Source of the DNA: Tenderia sp965602225
Lineage (GTDB): Bacteria; Pseudomonadota; Gammaproteobacteria; Tenderiales; Tenderiaceae
NCBI GenBank assembly: GCA_965602225.1
Contig: CBFCYE010000004.1
Span: forward strand, 62,001-126,000
Direction of reading: 5' to 3'
Length of the DNA: 64,000 nt
Positions 32,149-40,924 of this stretch are shown here, in pieces. Made by a program: the position numbers and the translations under genes. Below the pieces are notes generated by a model. The model did no database searches, was not told the DNA's origin, and saw nothing but the letters and a program-made list of their open reading frames with translations. How positions within the stretch are numbered: position 1 is the stretch's first letter; each line of letters starts with the position of its first letter.

Positions 32149-33306
32149 ATGGCACCGGTAGTTATCGTTGGCAGTGGAATGGCGGCTTATTCGCTGGCAC
32201 GGGAGTTTCGCAAGCTGAATAAAGAGACAGCGCTGCTCATCATCACTGGCGATGATGGCAGCGCCTACTCCAAGCCGATGCTGTCCAACGCCTTGGCCAA
32301 GCAGAAGACGGCCCAGGCGTTGGTAACAGCGACTGCAGAGCAGATGGGGGATCAATTAAACGCAGAGGTCCGCAACTTTGAGCGGGTCTCAGCCATTGAT
32401 GGTGAGTCGCATACGGTCAGCATCGGCGCTGAGGTGATTCGCTACAGCAAGTTGGTGCTGGCCGTGGGGGCGGAGCCGTTTCGGCCGCCAATTGAGGGGG
32501 ATGCCGATTCCCTTTTGTCGGTAAATGATCTGGCTGACTATGATCGCTTTCGGCAGATGATAGAAGGCAAGAAGCGAGTCGCCATTCTTGGTGGTGGCCT
32601 GATCGGTTGTGAGTTTGCCAATGATCTCAGTAGTTCCGGTTATCAGGTCAGTGTGATCGACCGTAATCCTCAGCCACTGGGACAACTGTTGCCCGAACGT
32701 ATCGGACTGGAGCTGCAAACAGCTTTGAATAAATTGGGGGTCGATTGGCATGGACAGGACACCGTCAATCGGGTCAATCGCAATGGTGAAGGCTTTGAAT
32801 TGTTATTGCAGAGCGGTAATAAAATTAGGGCTGATGTGGTGTTGTCGGCGATTGGTTTGCGTTCACGTACTCAGCTGGCGGTCAACGCCGGATTGGCGAT
32901 CAATCGCGGCATTGTGGTCGATTCTTATTTGCAAAGTTCAGTCAAGGACATCTACGCCCTGGGTGATTGTGCCGAAGTGAATGGGGCGGTGCTGCCTTTT
33001 GTTATGCCGCTGATGATTGGTGCTCGTGCCTTGGCCAAGACTCTGACAGGGACAAAGGCGGCGGTTGAATATCCAGCCATGCCAGTAGCATTAAAAACGC
33101 CGGCCTATCCGGTTTCTGTCTTGCCTCCGGCGCCTGGGGTTGAAGGTGAATGGCAGATTGAGCAGACGGATGATGCCATCAAGGCGTTGTATCTCGATAG
33201 TGAAGGACGGCTGCGTGGCTTTGCCTTGAGCGGTACGGCAGTAAAGCAGGCGCCGGTGTTGGCTAAAACTGTTGTGTTGGGTTCGGCCGCCTCATTATCT
33301 GCGTAG
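32149..33306 (+). CDS. Rubredoxin--NAD(P)+ reductase (FAD)
   Basis: 385 aa pyridine nucleotide-disulfide-oxidoreductase fold: FAD-binding GSGMAAYSLA near the N-terminus, NAD(P)-binding GGGLIGCEFA (about residues 147-156), and the second FAD segment IYALGDCAE (about 267). A C-terminal domain follows. Related to RubB/AlkT of Pseudomonas. It follows rubredoxin by 3 bases, giving an NAD(P)H to rubredoxin to rubrerythrin chain. Its end overlaps that of the convergent bioC by 12 bases. Confidence 0.94.
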   Translation: MAPVVIVGSGMAAYSLAREFRKLNKETALLIITGDDGSAYSKPMLSNALAKQKTAQALVTATAEQMGDQLNAEVRNFERVSAIDGESHTVSIGAEVIRYSKLVLAVGAEPFRPPIEGDADSLLSVNDLADYDRFRQMIEGKKRVAILGGGLIGCEFANDLSSSGYQVSVIDRNPQPLGQLLPERIGLELQTALNKLGVDWHGQDTVNRVNRNGEGFELLLQSGNKIRADVVLSAIGLRSRTQLAVNAGLAINRGIVVDSYLQSSVKDIYALGDCAEVNGAVLPFVMPLMIGARALAKTLTGTKAAVEYPAMPVALKTPAYPVSVLPPAPGVEGEWQIEQTDDAIKALYLDSEGRLRGFALSGTAVKQAPVLAKTVVLGSAASLSA

Positions 33307-34182
33307 TTGCGATAGCGGGATGTGTACTGCACCGTCTTCGTCGTGCAGTTGTTTGGCTGGTGCGTGATTGCCCCAGGCGTGGCCGTAGATGACTTCGTAG
33401 GTGGCAGGTAATTGGTCATCAGCAGTGCGGAACTGTTCGTAGGCAGCTAGCATCTGTTTCAGTTTTTGTTTACCAGTCAGACCGTGGTTGCGGCCTGAGG
33501 TAATGTTGTGGGCGCCCATGGCCTTGAGGTCGCGCATCACGCCCATGCCATCTTTATAGGTCAGTGTCAGGTGTTCCGTGTCCATCACCGGATCAGCCAG
33601 GCGGGCACGCAACAGGGCATCGCCGATGTCGTGCATGTCGATGAAGCTGTTGACGTGAATATTATTATCCACTGCGCGCCAGGCCTGGCGTAATTCTTTT
33701 AAGGTGTCGGGGCCGAAGGTGGTGAACAGCAATAGGCCGTCCGGTTTGAGTACGCGCTGGAATTCAGCAAAGGCCTGATCCAGATCGGCACACCACTGGA
33801 TGGCGAAGTTGGAGAAGACCATGTCGACGCTGTTGTCAGCTAAAGGTAGGTGTTCGGCGTCAGCGCAGATGAAACGTTGTTTGCCGAATAATTTATCCAT
33901 CAAGCCCTGGCGTTTGCGTGCTTGTTTGAGCATGTTGGGGGCCAGGTCGAGGCTGATCACTTCGCAACCCTTGTAGCGTTTGCTGAGGGTGCTGCTGAGT
34001 TCGCCAGTGCCGGCACCGATGTCGACGATACGTTTGGGTTGCAGTTTGATCAGGTCGAGCCGTTCCAACAGTCGTTGGCCGACCTCTCGTTGCAGCAGGG
34101 CAACTTCGTCGTAACCGGCGGCAGCGCGGTCGAAGGATTCGCGTATCAGGCGTTTGTCGAGTTGGTAGGCGTCTTGATGCAT
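33295..34182 (-). CDS. bioC: Malonyl-ACP O-methyltransferase
   Basis: 295 aa. SAM-binding motif VDIGAGTGELS (about residues 55-65), followed by DLAPNML, the WCADLDQAF segment and the C-terminal region typical of BioC. It masks malonyl-ACP as its methyl ester so fatty acid enzymes can build pimeloyl chains. Last gene of the bioB-F-H-C operon, starting 1 base after bioH. Confidence 0.94.
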   Translation of the reverse strand: MHQDAYQLDKRLIRESFDRAAAGYDEVALLQREVGQRLLERLDLIKLQPKRIVDIGAGTGELSSTLSKRYKGCEVISLDLAPNMLKQARKRQGLMDKLFGKQRFICADAEHLPLADNSVDMVFSNFAIQWCADLDQAFAEFQRVLKPDGLLLFTTFGPDTLKELRQAWRAVDNNIHVNSFIDMHDIGDALLRARLADPVMDTEHLTLTYKDGMGVMRDLKAMGAHNITSGRNHGLTGKQKLKQMLAAYEQFRTADDQLPATYEVIYGHAWGNHAPAKQLHDEDGAVHIPLSQLRR

Positions 34183-34183
34183 T

Positions 34184-34954
34184 TTATTTATTTATAAAAT
34201 CTTCTAGCAGGGCCAGGAATTGTTCGATGTGTGAAAGAAATGGCGTGTGGCCAGCCTCTTTCATTATGTCGATTCTGGCCTGGGGCATGAGTTGTTGAAT
34301 ATTCGCGGCAGTGGCAATGGGCACCAGCATGTCGCGTTCACCGAGGATGAATTGTATGGGGCGTTGCAGTTGGTTCAATTGTGGCCGCAGGTTAGTGTTG
34401 CTGAGTATGTCCAAGCCGAGACGCAGCGCTTCTGTTTGCGGCAGCGGTCGTTGATCAACAATATCGCGAATGCCGCGCAGCATCTCTTTTTCATCTGCGG
34501 TGCCGCGCACCTGTAGGCCGAGAAAACGCTTCAGGGTCTGCTCGGTGTTGTTGGTCAGGTTGTTGGTAAAGACTGCCAGATTGTTGGCCGGGGTGGCGTG
34601 AGGCCAGTCTGCAGTTTGTACGAACTGTGGTTGCGCCGCCACCATTACCACTTTGTTGATCTGTTGTGGCCAGTGCAGGGCAGCATTCAATGAAGCCATT
34701 CCGCCTAGTGACCAGCCAATCCAGGTGGCATTTGCCGGTGCAGTGTTGAGCATCAGTTGCGACAGACGGTTGAGATCAAAACCACCGGCGGGCATGGGGC
34801 TGTGACCGTGACCGGGCAGGTCTATGACTGTTAGGCGATATCGGTCTTGCAGGGCATCGATGACCGGTTGCCAGATGCCGCCGTGCAGGCCCCAACCGTG
34901 GGTCAGGACCAGGTCCGGGCCTTGGCCGAATGTTTCTGTGTGCAGCAGGCTCAT
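34184..34954 (-). CDS. bioH: Pimeloyl-ACP methyl ester esterase
   Basis: 256 aa alpha/beta hydrolase. Nucleophile Ser in GWSLGG (about residue 82), acid Asp in GERDMLVP (about 207) and catalytic His in EAGHTPFLSH (about 235). It removes the methyl group from pimeloyl-ACP methyl ester, ending the BioC-protected elongation. Its ATG overlaps the bioF stop by 4 bases. Confidence 0.94.
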   Translation of the reverse strand: MSLLHTETFGQGPDLVLTHGWGLHGGIWQPVIDALQDRYRLTVIDLPGHGHSPMPAGGFDLNRLSQLMLNTAPANATWIGWSLGGMASLNAALHWPQQINKVVMVAAQPQFVQTADWPHATPANNLAVFTNNLTNNTEQTLKRFLGLQVRGTADEKEMLRGIRDIVDQRPLPQTEALRLGLDILSNTNLRPQLNQLQRPIQFILGERDMLVPIATAANIQQLMPQARIDIMKEAGHTPFLSHIEQFLALLEDFINK

Positions 34955-36099
34955 GTGACCTGTTCCAGTGTGCTGAGTAGACGATTGACGTCGTCCTCAG
35001 TGTGCTCGGCGGAAAAGGTAACGCGCAGACGGGCGGTGCCATCGGGCACAGTCGGTGGGCGGATGGCGCTTATCAAAATGCCTTGTTTTAGTAACTTTTC
35101 GCTGATGGCCATGGCCTTGTGATTGTCACCGATTAGCAAGGGTTGGATCGGCGTTTCTGATGCCATCAGTTCCAGTCCTAGCTCGGTCGCGCCACTGCGG
35201 AATTGTTTGATCAATGCCTGCAGTTTTTCGCGGCGCCAGTTTTCTGTTTGTAATAGCTTGAGGCTGGTGCGACTGGCCTCGGCCACTGCCGGTGGCAGGG
35301 CGGTGGTGTAGATGTAGGGCCGCGCCTTCTGGATCAGGTATTCGATTAGTTCTTCGCTGCCGGCGACAAAGGCGCCAAAAGTGCCAAAGGCCTTGCCCAG
35401 GGTGCCAATCAGGATAGGGACATCATTCATGCCCAAACCAAAGTGCTCAACGCAACCGCCGCCGTTTTTACCCAGTACGCCGAAGCCGTGGGCGTCGTCG
35501 ACCATTAGCCTGGCATCGTGTTGTTTGGCGGTTTGGCTTAGTGCCGGCAGTGGGGCGATATCGCCATCCATGCTGAAGACGCCATCAGTCACTACCAGTT
35601 TTTCGCCACTGTCGTGTTTGGCCAGTTTCTGGTCTAAGGCAATAGTGTCGCTATGGCGATAACGCTGCATCCGCGCCTGCGACAGCAGTCCGCCATCCAG
35701 CAGCGAGGCGTGGTTGATGCGATCTTCAAAGACATAATCACCACGACCGCAGAGGGCGGCGATGACGCCCATATTGGCCATGTAGCCGGTGGAGAATAGC
35801 AACGCCCGTGGTCGGCCGGTAAAGGCGGCGAGTTCTTCTTCCAGGGCATGGTGAGCACTGGAGTGACCATTGACCAGATGCGAGGCGCCGCTGCCGACGC
35901 CCCAGCGTGCAACGCCAGCCTGCATGGCCTTGACCACTTCGGGGTGGTTGGCCAGGCCTAGATAGTCGTTGCTGCAGAAGGAGAGTAATTCGCGGTCGTC
36001 GATATTCACGCGTACACCGGTAGCGCTGTCGCTGATGCGGCGACTGCGGTAGAGGTGCTGCTCTTTTAGGTGAATGAGTTCGCTAGTGATGTCGAACAT
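34951..36099 (-). CDS. bioF: 8-amino-7-oxononanoate synthase
   Basis: 382 aa from ATG 36099 (MFDITSEL); a longer in-frame start would run into the upstream palindromic repeat and is rejected. PLP fold-type I enzyme with the substrate HNYLG-type segment (CSNDYLGLANHP), DDAHGFGVLG (about residue 204) and the PLP Lys in GTLGKAFGTFGAF (about 236). Condenses pimeloyl-ACP with alanine. Second gene of the biotin operon. Confidence 0.95.
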   Translation of the reverse strand: MFDITSELIHLKEQHLYRSRRISDSATGVRVNIDDRELLSFCSNDYLGLANHPEVVKAMQAGVARWGVGSGASHLVNGHSSAHHALEEELAAFTGRPRALLFSTGYMANMGVIAALCGRGDYVFEDRINHASLLDGGLLSQARMQRYRHSDTIALDQKLAKHDSGEKLVVTDGVFSMDGDIAPLPALSQTAKQHDARLMVDDAHGFGVLGKNGGGCVEHFGLGMNDVPILIGTLGKAFGTFGAFVAGSEELIEYLIQKARPYIYTTALPPAVAEASRTSLKLLQTENWRREKLQALIKQFRSGATELGLELMASETPIQPLLIGDNHKAMAISEKLLKQGILISAIRPPTVPDGTARLRVTFSAEHTEDDVNRLLSTLEQVT

Positions 36100-36112
36100 G
36101 TGTTTGCCATTT

Positions 36113-36206
36113 CGTAGGTTGGTGCTGAGCATTTTTTGCGAAGCCCAACGTTTGGAGCGTGGGCGTTGCTCTGTCATGTTGGGCTTCGTGCCTCAGCCCA
36201 ACCTAC
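36113..36206. repeat. Nested palindromic extragenic repeat between bioF and bioB
   Basis: Outer arms GTAGGTTGGTGCTGAG (36114-36129) and CTCAGCCCAACCTAC (36192-36206), inner arms GAAGCCCAAC (36140-36149) and GTTGGGCTTC (36178-36187). The GTAGGTTGGGCTGAG/GAAGCCCAAC pattern belongs to an extragenic repeat found in many gammaproteobacterial genomes. Within the bio transcript it could fold and lower downstream expression or stabilise bioB mRNA. Confidence 0.7.
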
Positions 36207-36218
36207 TGTCTAGGTTTT

Positions 36219-37256
36219 TCATGCAGTGGCTGCTTGCACCTGTTCTTGCTCACGGCGTTGCTGGGTGTTGCCACGGACATCCAGCTTCAGGTCTTTGATC
36301 ATCTTCAGGTCATCATTAACGCTGCGACCCTTGGTGGTGAGGTAGTCACCAATCATGACGCCCGAGGCACCGGCCATGAAGATCATCGACTGCATGTCGC
36401 CCAGATGCTGACGGCCACCGGCGATACGGATCTCGGCCTTGGGCAGCATGAAACGGTAGGTGGCGATGGCGCGCAGGATTTCATAGGGTTTCATTGGTGT
36501 TTGCTTGCCCATGGGGGTGCCCATGACTGGACTGAGGAAGTTTAGTGGTACTGACTCGACGTTGAGTTTGCGCAGGGTCTCGGCCATCTCGATACGCTGA
36601 TCCAGCGATTCGCCCATGCCGAGGATGCCGCCGGCGCAAACGCGCAGACCTGCTTCACGGGCGTTGTTGATGGTGTCGATATTTTCCTGGTAGGTGTGGC
36701 TGGTGCAGACCTCATCGAAGTAGCTTTCGGCACATTCCAGGTTGTGGTGGTAGTTTTCCATGCCGATGCCTTTGAGCTTGTCAGCAGAGTCTTTGGTCAG
36801 GGCGCCAAGGCTGGCGCAACGGCCGATATCTGAGCCGTCATCCATGGCATTGAAATACTCTTCCAGTTTTTCGCCTTCCTTGTCGGAGCGCAGGCCCCAG
36901 CCCTTGGAGACCACACCAAAATCGCTGGCACCCCATTCGCGAGCCTGTTTGGCTTGAGCCACCAGATCTTCGGTCGGGATGTAGTCGTAGGCTGGCGCAT
37001 CGGTTTTGTGATGGCCTGATTGTGAGCAGAAGTTGCAGTTTTCCGAGCAATTACCGGAACGGACATTGGAAATGGCGCAGACCTCAATCTGGTTGCCGCG
37101 GAAGCTCTTACGGATGCGGTCGGCGCTGGCCATCAGCCAAGGGGTGTAGTCATCGTCGAGGTTAATCATCCAGCGGCCTTCTTCGACGTCCATTTCGCCG
37201 CCGTTGAGAACGCGGAGGGTGATTTGGTCGATTTTGCTGTAAGTAGCGTTGTCCAT
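36219..37256 (-). CDS. bioB: Biotin synthase
   Basis: 345 aa radical-SAM enzyme. The [4Fe-4S] motif CSENCNFCSQ is at about residues 68-77; the Cys ligands of the auxiliary [2Fe-2S] cluster are seen around RCASLG, NLECAES and the CAGGILGMGE segment. It inserts sulfur into dethiobiotin. First gene of the operon bioB-F-H-C. A probable BirA-type operator lies about 75-105 bases upstream (37331-37362). Confidence 0.97.
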   Translation of the reverse strand: MDNATYSKIDQITLRVLNGGEMDVEEGRWMINLDDDYTPWLMASADRIRKSFRGNQIEVCAISNVRSGNCSENCNFCSQSGHHKTDAPAYDYIPTEDLVAQAKQAREWGASDFGVVSKGWGLRSDKEGEKLEEYFNAMDDGSDIGRCASLGALTKDSADKLKGIGMENYHHNLECAESYFDEVCTSHTYQENIDTINNAREAGLRVCAGGILGMGESLDQRIEMAETLRKLNVESVPLNFLSPVMGTPMGKQTPMKPYEILRAIATYRFMLPKAEIRIAGGRQHLGDMQSMIFMAGASGVMIGDYLTTKGRSVNDDLKMIKDLKLDVRGNTQQRREQEQVQAATA

Positions 37257-37315
37257 TCTGGTTTCCTTAACTTATAGTGCCTGGGTAGGCTGAATACGTC
37301 ATGGGGGTGATGTTA

Positions 37316-38062
37316 ATGGCTGGTCGGTTTCTGTCAACCAGAAAATTCTATAAGGTTAACTATTGGCTAAAAAATAGCCATGAATGGTTTTTGCCCAGTA
37401 GCTGCGCGTTGTGTGGCCGGGCAGGCCAACCAGGCCGGGATCTGTGTGCCGCTTGTGCCAGCGAGTTGCCTTATCTCAAGACGGCCTGTTTTGGTTGTGC
37501 CATTCCCTTGTCTCATGTTGGTGTCTGTGGTCAATGTCAGCAACAGCCTCATTCTTTTGATAGCGCCTGGGCGGCGTTTGATTATCAGTCGCCAGTCGAT
37601 CACTTAATTCAATCTCTGAAATTCAATGGCAAGCTATACAGCGCCCGTTTGCTGGGTGAGTTGATGGCTGAGCGGGTTGTTGTGGCTGATCTGGATCTCC
37701 CTGAACTGTTGCTGCCGGTGCCTCTACATGCATCGCGGTTGCGGCAACGCGGCTTCAATCAGGCGCTGGAACTGGCTAGACCAGTGGCGCACAGCCTGGG
37801 TCTGCCGCTGAGGCCAGGCCTTTGCTGTCGTTTGCGACCAACGCAGGCGCAGACTGGGCTGGATGCCAAGGCGCGGCGCCGCAATCTGAAGGGAGTATTT
37901 GAGGTGGCGGCGATGCCGGGTGTGACTCATGTCGCCATTGTCGATGATGTGATGACCACGGGCAGCACGGCCGAGATGTTGGCCAAAGCCTTGAAACGTG
38001 CCGGTGTGGCGCGAGTTGATGTTTGGGTTTGCGCCAGGGCAGCACTGCGTGGACGGGCTTGA
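37316..38062 (+). CDS. comF: ComF family phosphoribosyltransferase-like protein
   Basis: 248 aa from the ATG at 37316, which has GGGGGTG at a fitting distance; starts at 37301 and 37310 are also in frame. N-terminal four-Cys zinc-type region (CALCG..CAAC, then CFGC..CGQC) and a C-terminal PRTase domain with the PRPP loop VAIVDDVMTTGST (about residue 205). ComF/GntX proteins are linked to DNA uptake, which fits the type IV pilus genes nearby. Divergent from bioB; the start overlaps the bio operator region. Confidence 0.9.
   Translation: MAGRFLSTRKFYKVNYWLKNSHEWFLPSSCALCGRAGQPGRDLCAACASELPYLKTACFGCAIPLSHVGVCGQCQQQPHSFDSAWAAFDYQSPVDHLIQSLKFNGKLYSARLLGELMAERVVVADLDLPELLLPVPLHASRLRQRGFNQALELARPVAHSLGLPLRPGLCCRLRPTQAQTGLDAKARRRNLKGVFEVAAMPGVTHVAIVDDVMTTGSTAEMLAKALKRAGVARVDVWVCARAALRGRA
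37331..37362 (-). promoter_or_regulatory. Candidate BirA-type operator and bioB promoter
   Basis: CTGTCAACC and GGTTAACTA, inverted half-sites with a 14-base spacer, resemble the biotin repressor box TTGTAAACC/GGTTTACAA (two mismatches per half). On the minus strand the box includes TTGACA, a good -35, with a weak -10 TAACAT 16 bases on. Known boxes have slightly longer spacers, which lowers confidence. Confidence 0.45.
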
Positions 38063-38229
38063 TAACCTGGAAAACCCGACTGTTGTAGTCTAAATTTAAT
38101 CTATTGGAATATAAGAAATTTGGGAGCTCTAGGGTTTCTAAGTGCTGTTCGCGTCGTGATACTATAGCCCGCTGCAAATCTGCCCGGTTTCCATGGGTGG
38201 GTCAGAAGAATAAATCAGGGAGTATGGTT

Positions 38230-38796
38230 ATGAAATTGCGAGCGAGTGTTGCGGCACTGTTGTGTGTGTTTGGTGCTGAGGCGGGAGCGCGTGAGCTGGA
38301 TTTGAGTTTGAGTAATGACACAGCTTTGCTGCGTTATGCTACACCGATCAGCTACAGCGGCACGGGCCACACCGATGCTGATTTTGGTTTTATGTACACC
38401 GAGTCAGACAATGTGATGATTCTTGGTGGCATTGAAATGATGGGTGAGGCGGGTAGCCATGCGCCGGGTATGCACTTGGGTGTTGGTATCAAGGGCTATG
38501 GCGTTTCACTCGATAGTGGTGATGATATTGGAACTATTGCTCTGGGTGCCAAGGCCTGGTTTGTGCCGCCTAAGATAAATCGTATGGGTGTGATTGGGCA
38601 GTTTTATTTTGGCCCCGATGTGACCACCTTTGGTGATGCTAATAAGTTTTGGGATTTTGCTGTTCGTGCAGAATATGAAGTGTTGCCCGAGGCTGCGGTG
38701 TATCTCGGTTATCGCAATGTGCGGGCATCGTTGTCGCAGAATCGGAACGTTGACCTGGACAAAGGCTGGCATCTTGGTTTGAGGATGTCTTTTTAG
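38230..38796 (+). CDS. YfaZ-like outer membrane protein
   Basis: 188 aa from the ATG at 38230 (MKLRAS), preferred because GGGAG lies 7 bases upstream. Signal peptide ending near AGA (residue 21), then alternating amphipathic beta strands and a C-terminal aromatic, ...LGLRMSF, as in outer membrane barrels. Resembles the YfaZ family; function unknown. The 167 bases before it contain no clear gene. Confidence 0.75.
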   Translation: MKLRASVAALLCVFGAEAGARELDLSLSNDTALLRYATPISYSGTGHTDADFGFMYTESDNVMILGGIEMMGEAGSHAPGMHLGVGIKGYGVSLDSGDDIGTIALGAKAWFVPPKINRMGVIGQFYFGPDVTTFGDANKFWDFAVRAEYEVLPEAAVYLGYRNVRASLSQNRNVDLDKGWHLGLRMSF

Positions 38797-38851
38797 TTCT
38801 GTTTGGCTAGCCCGGTTTTAAACGGGTATTGGAGTAGGCAGTTATAAAAAT

Positions 38852-39223
38852 ATGAGTGCAGCAGCTATCTCACATTATGCCAATAATGTGGTGAGGTATG
38901 ATCCTCAGGCTGCACAACAGGCGCGTGATGCTGCGGCTGAGTCGCAGCAGCGCCAGCAACTCAGAGCGGTTCAGCCTGAGAAGTCTTATTCACCGGCAGA
39001 GCAGACGCTGGAAGGCGAGTTGCTCAACAAACAAGGCCAGAACCAGCGCTCTGCGGGTTTGAGTGAAGAAGAATTTCTGGCCCGTCATCAGGAGCAGCGT
39101 GCCCGTTCGACTGAGGGCTATCATTCTCAGGCAGAGCGTGCGCTGGCCGCCTATAAAACCAATGCCCAATTGACTCACCCTGCTGATGCTGATCGCGTCG
39201 GCTTTCTGGATATCTACGTTTGA
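38852..39223 (+). CDS. Hypothetical Gln/Ala-rich protein
   Basis: 123-aa hydrophilic, probably helical protein with many Gln, Glu and Ala and no signal peptide or membrane helix. Short segments (SEEEFLARHQ, YHSQAERALAAY) suggest coiled-coil or disordered character. It ends 17 bases before the ATG of the flavin-binding-fold gene and may be co-transcribed. No family recognised. Confidence 0.6.
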   Translation: MSAAAISHYANNVVRYDPQAAQQARDAAAESQQRQQLRAVQPEKSYSPAEQTLEGELLNKQGQNQRSAGLSEEEFLARHQEQRARSTEGYHSQAERALAAYKTNAQLTHPADADRVGFLDIYV

Positions 39224-39240
39224 ACGAAAAAACATCAGCC

Positions 39241-39714
39241 ATGAAACCCATGGATCCGGCGCGATTGGCGCGGTTGCTGCGTGGTCAGCGTTGGGCGTGC
39301 TTAGGGACGCAGGATAAAGAACAGCCTTATGTCTCCTGGGTGGCCTTTGTCGCCGAGGCGGACCTATCCGGTTTGGTGATGCATCTGAGTCGTCTAGCCA
39401 AGCATACCCGCAATCTTGAAGCGGAACCGCTGGTGTCCTTGGCTCTGAGTGAGCCGGATGATGGTCAGGGTGATCCACAACAGTTAGCGCGTTTGACCCT
39501 GCAGGGCCGGGTTTCGGCAATTGGTCGTAATGATGACCGCTACGAGCAGCTTAAGGCGCTTTATCTGGCTCGACTGCCTGACGCCGAGATGATGTTTCAG
39601 TTCAGTGATTTTTCACTTTATCGTTTCATTCCTGAGTCCGGCCGTTATGTCGAGGGCTTTGCCAGCAGTCATGCTATTAATGCGGAAAAGTTGCGCAGTG
39701 CCTCTGAAGTTTAA
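39241..39714 (+). CDS. Pyridoxamine 5'-phosphate oxidase-fold protein
   Basis: 157 aa from ATG 39241 (MKPMDPARLARLL). Split beta-barrel domain seen from ACLGTQDKEQPYVSWVAF through LSRLAKHTRNLEAEPLVSL and RLTLQGRVSAIG, resembling HugZ/PNPOx-type flavin or heme-binding proteins. Function cannot be pinned down; no C-terminal PNPOx dimer motif is present. A TTG start 21 bases upstream overlaps the previous gene and is less likely. Confidence 0.78.
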   Translation: MKPMDPARLARLLRGQRWACLGTQDKEQPYVSWVAFVAEADLSGLVMHLSRLAKHTRNLEAEPLVSLALSEPDDGQGDPQQLARLTLQGRVSAIGRNDDRYEQLKALYLARLPDAEMMFQFSDFSLYRFIPESGRYVEGFASSHAINAEKLRSASEV

Positions 39715-39762
39715 TTTCTTGCCAGTGTCATTTTTAATACCAAACTTTATAAAAGAATAGTT

Positions 39763-40704
39763 ATGAAATATGTTCATGTGGCTGCGGCCGTGATTTGCAA
39801 CGATCAGGGGCAGGTGTTGATTGCCAAACGTCCGCTGGATAAACATCAGGGTGGCCTGTGGGAATTTCCCGGTGGCAAGGTCGAGGCCGATGAAGATGTA
39901 TTGGCGGCCTTAACGCGCGAGCTGCATGAAGAGCTTGGCATTGATGTCGAGCAGGCTCGGCCGTTGATCCGGGTGCGCCATCATTATTCGGATAAATCAG
40001 TCTTGCTCGGTGTCTGGCGTGTGGATGGTTTTAGTGGTGAGGCGCATGGCCGTGAAGGTCAGCCGATTGAATGGTGTGCTGTTGATGCTCTGTCTGAACG
40101 AGAATTCCCAGAAGCCAATCTGCCGATTATTGCTGCGGCACAATTGCCAGAGTGTTATCTGATTACACCTTCGCCAGACACGCCCGATGAGTTTCTGTCT
40201 AACCTGGAAATAGCCTTACAACAAGGTGTGCGTCTGGTGCAGTTGCGTGCCAAGGGTATGGCCGCAGAGGAATACAAAGCGCTGGCTAGGCAGGTGGTGG
40301 AACGTTGCCATGCCCACAGTACGCGGTTGTTGCTGAATGGTGAGCCAGAGTGGGTGGCAGAAGTTGGCGCGGATGGTGTTCAGCTTAGCAGTGGTAAGTT
40401 GCAGTCTTTAACTCAACGTCCTTTGAGTAAAGAGTTGTTGGTAGCGGCTTCATGTCACACTGAAGAAGAGTTGCAGCAGGCATTGAAACTGGATGCCGAC
40501 TTTGTCCTATTGTCACCGATCAAGTGGACCAAGAGTCACCCGGATACCGAGCCCTTGGGTTGGGATGCGATGCGCAGGTTGGTGGATGAGATGCCAATTC
40601 CCGTGTATGCCTTGGGTGGCGTTAGTCGTGATGATCTCGATGAGGCATTTGCTGCGGGTGGTCAGGGGATTGCGGCGATTCGTAGTCTTTGGCCGGGAGC
40701 GTAA
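39763..40704 (+). CDS. Nudix hydrolase fused to thiamine phosphate synthase-like domain
   Basis: 313 aa. Residues 1-130 are a MutT-type Nudix domain with the box GGKVEADEDVLAALTRELHEELGI-like pattern (GX5EX7REXXEEXGU) starting near residue 37. Residues about 135-313 are a ThiE/TenI-like TIM barrel (LVQLRAKGM, LLLNGEPEWVAEVGADGVQLSS, GGVSRDD). This fusion is well known in gammaproteobacteria as the MutT of the oxidised-nucleotide pool; the barrel's role is unclear. Confidence 0.93.
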   Translation: MKYVHVAAAVICNDQGQVLIAKRPLDKHQGGLWEFPGGKVEADEDVLAALTRELHEELGIDVEQARPLIRVRHHYSDKSVLLGVWRVDGFSGEAHGREGQPIEWCAVDALSEREFPEANLPIIAAAQLPECYLITPSPDTPDEFLSNLEIALQQGVRLVQLRAKGMAAEEYKALARQVVERCHAHSTRLLLNGEPEWVAEVGADGVQLSSGKLQSLTQRPLSKELLVAASCHTEEELQQALKLDADFVLLSPIKWTKSHPDTEPLGWDAMRRLVDEMPIPVYALGGVSRDDLDEAFAAGGQGIAAIRSLWPGA

Positions 40705-40729
40705 TCCGGGGAATAAATCAAAGAGGAAC

Positions 40730-40924
40730 TTAGTGGTTGTTGTGATCGTCGTCTGATTCTATTGGGCTGGGCAGTTCCTGACCAGGGATGCGGTGAGACT
40801 CACTAGCCCATTCACCCAAGTCAATCAGCTTGCAGCGCTCGCTACAGAAGGGCCGCCATTTTGATTCGTCATTCCAAACAACATCTTTGCTGCAGGTGGG
40901 GCAGTTTACGGTGGTTAGGCTCAT
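40730..40924 (-). CDS. yacG: DNA gyrase inhibitor YacG (zinc-binding)
   Basis: 64 aa from ATG 40924. Four-Cys zinc site CPTC (about residues 8-11) and CSERC (27-31), then the family's IDLGEWASE segment. YacG binds gyrase B and blocks DNA binding. Its ATG overlaps the zapD stop by 4 bases, the usual zapD-yacG arrangement after coaE. Confidence 0.94.
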   Translation of the reverse strand: MSLTTVNCPTCSKDVVWNDESKWRPFCSERCKLIDLGEWASESHRIPGQELPSPIESDDDHNNH

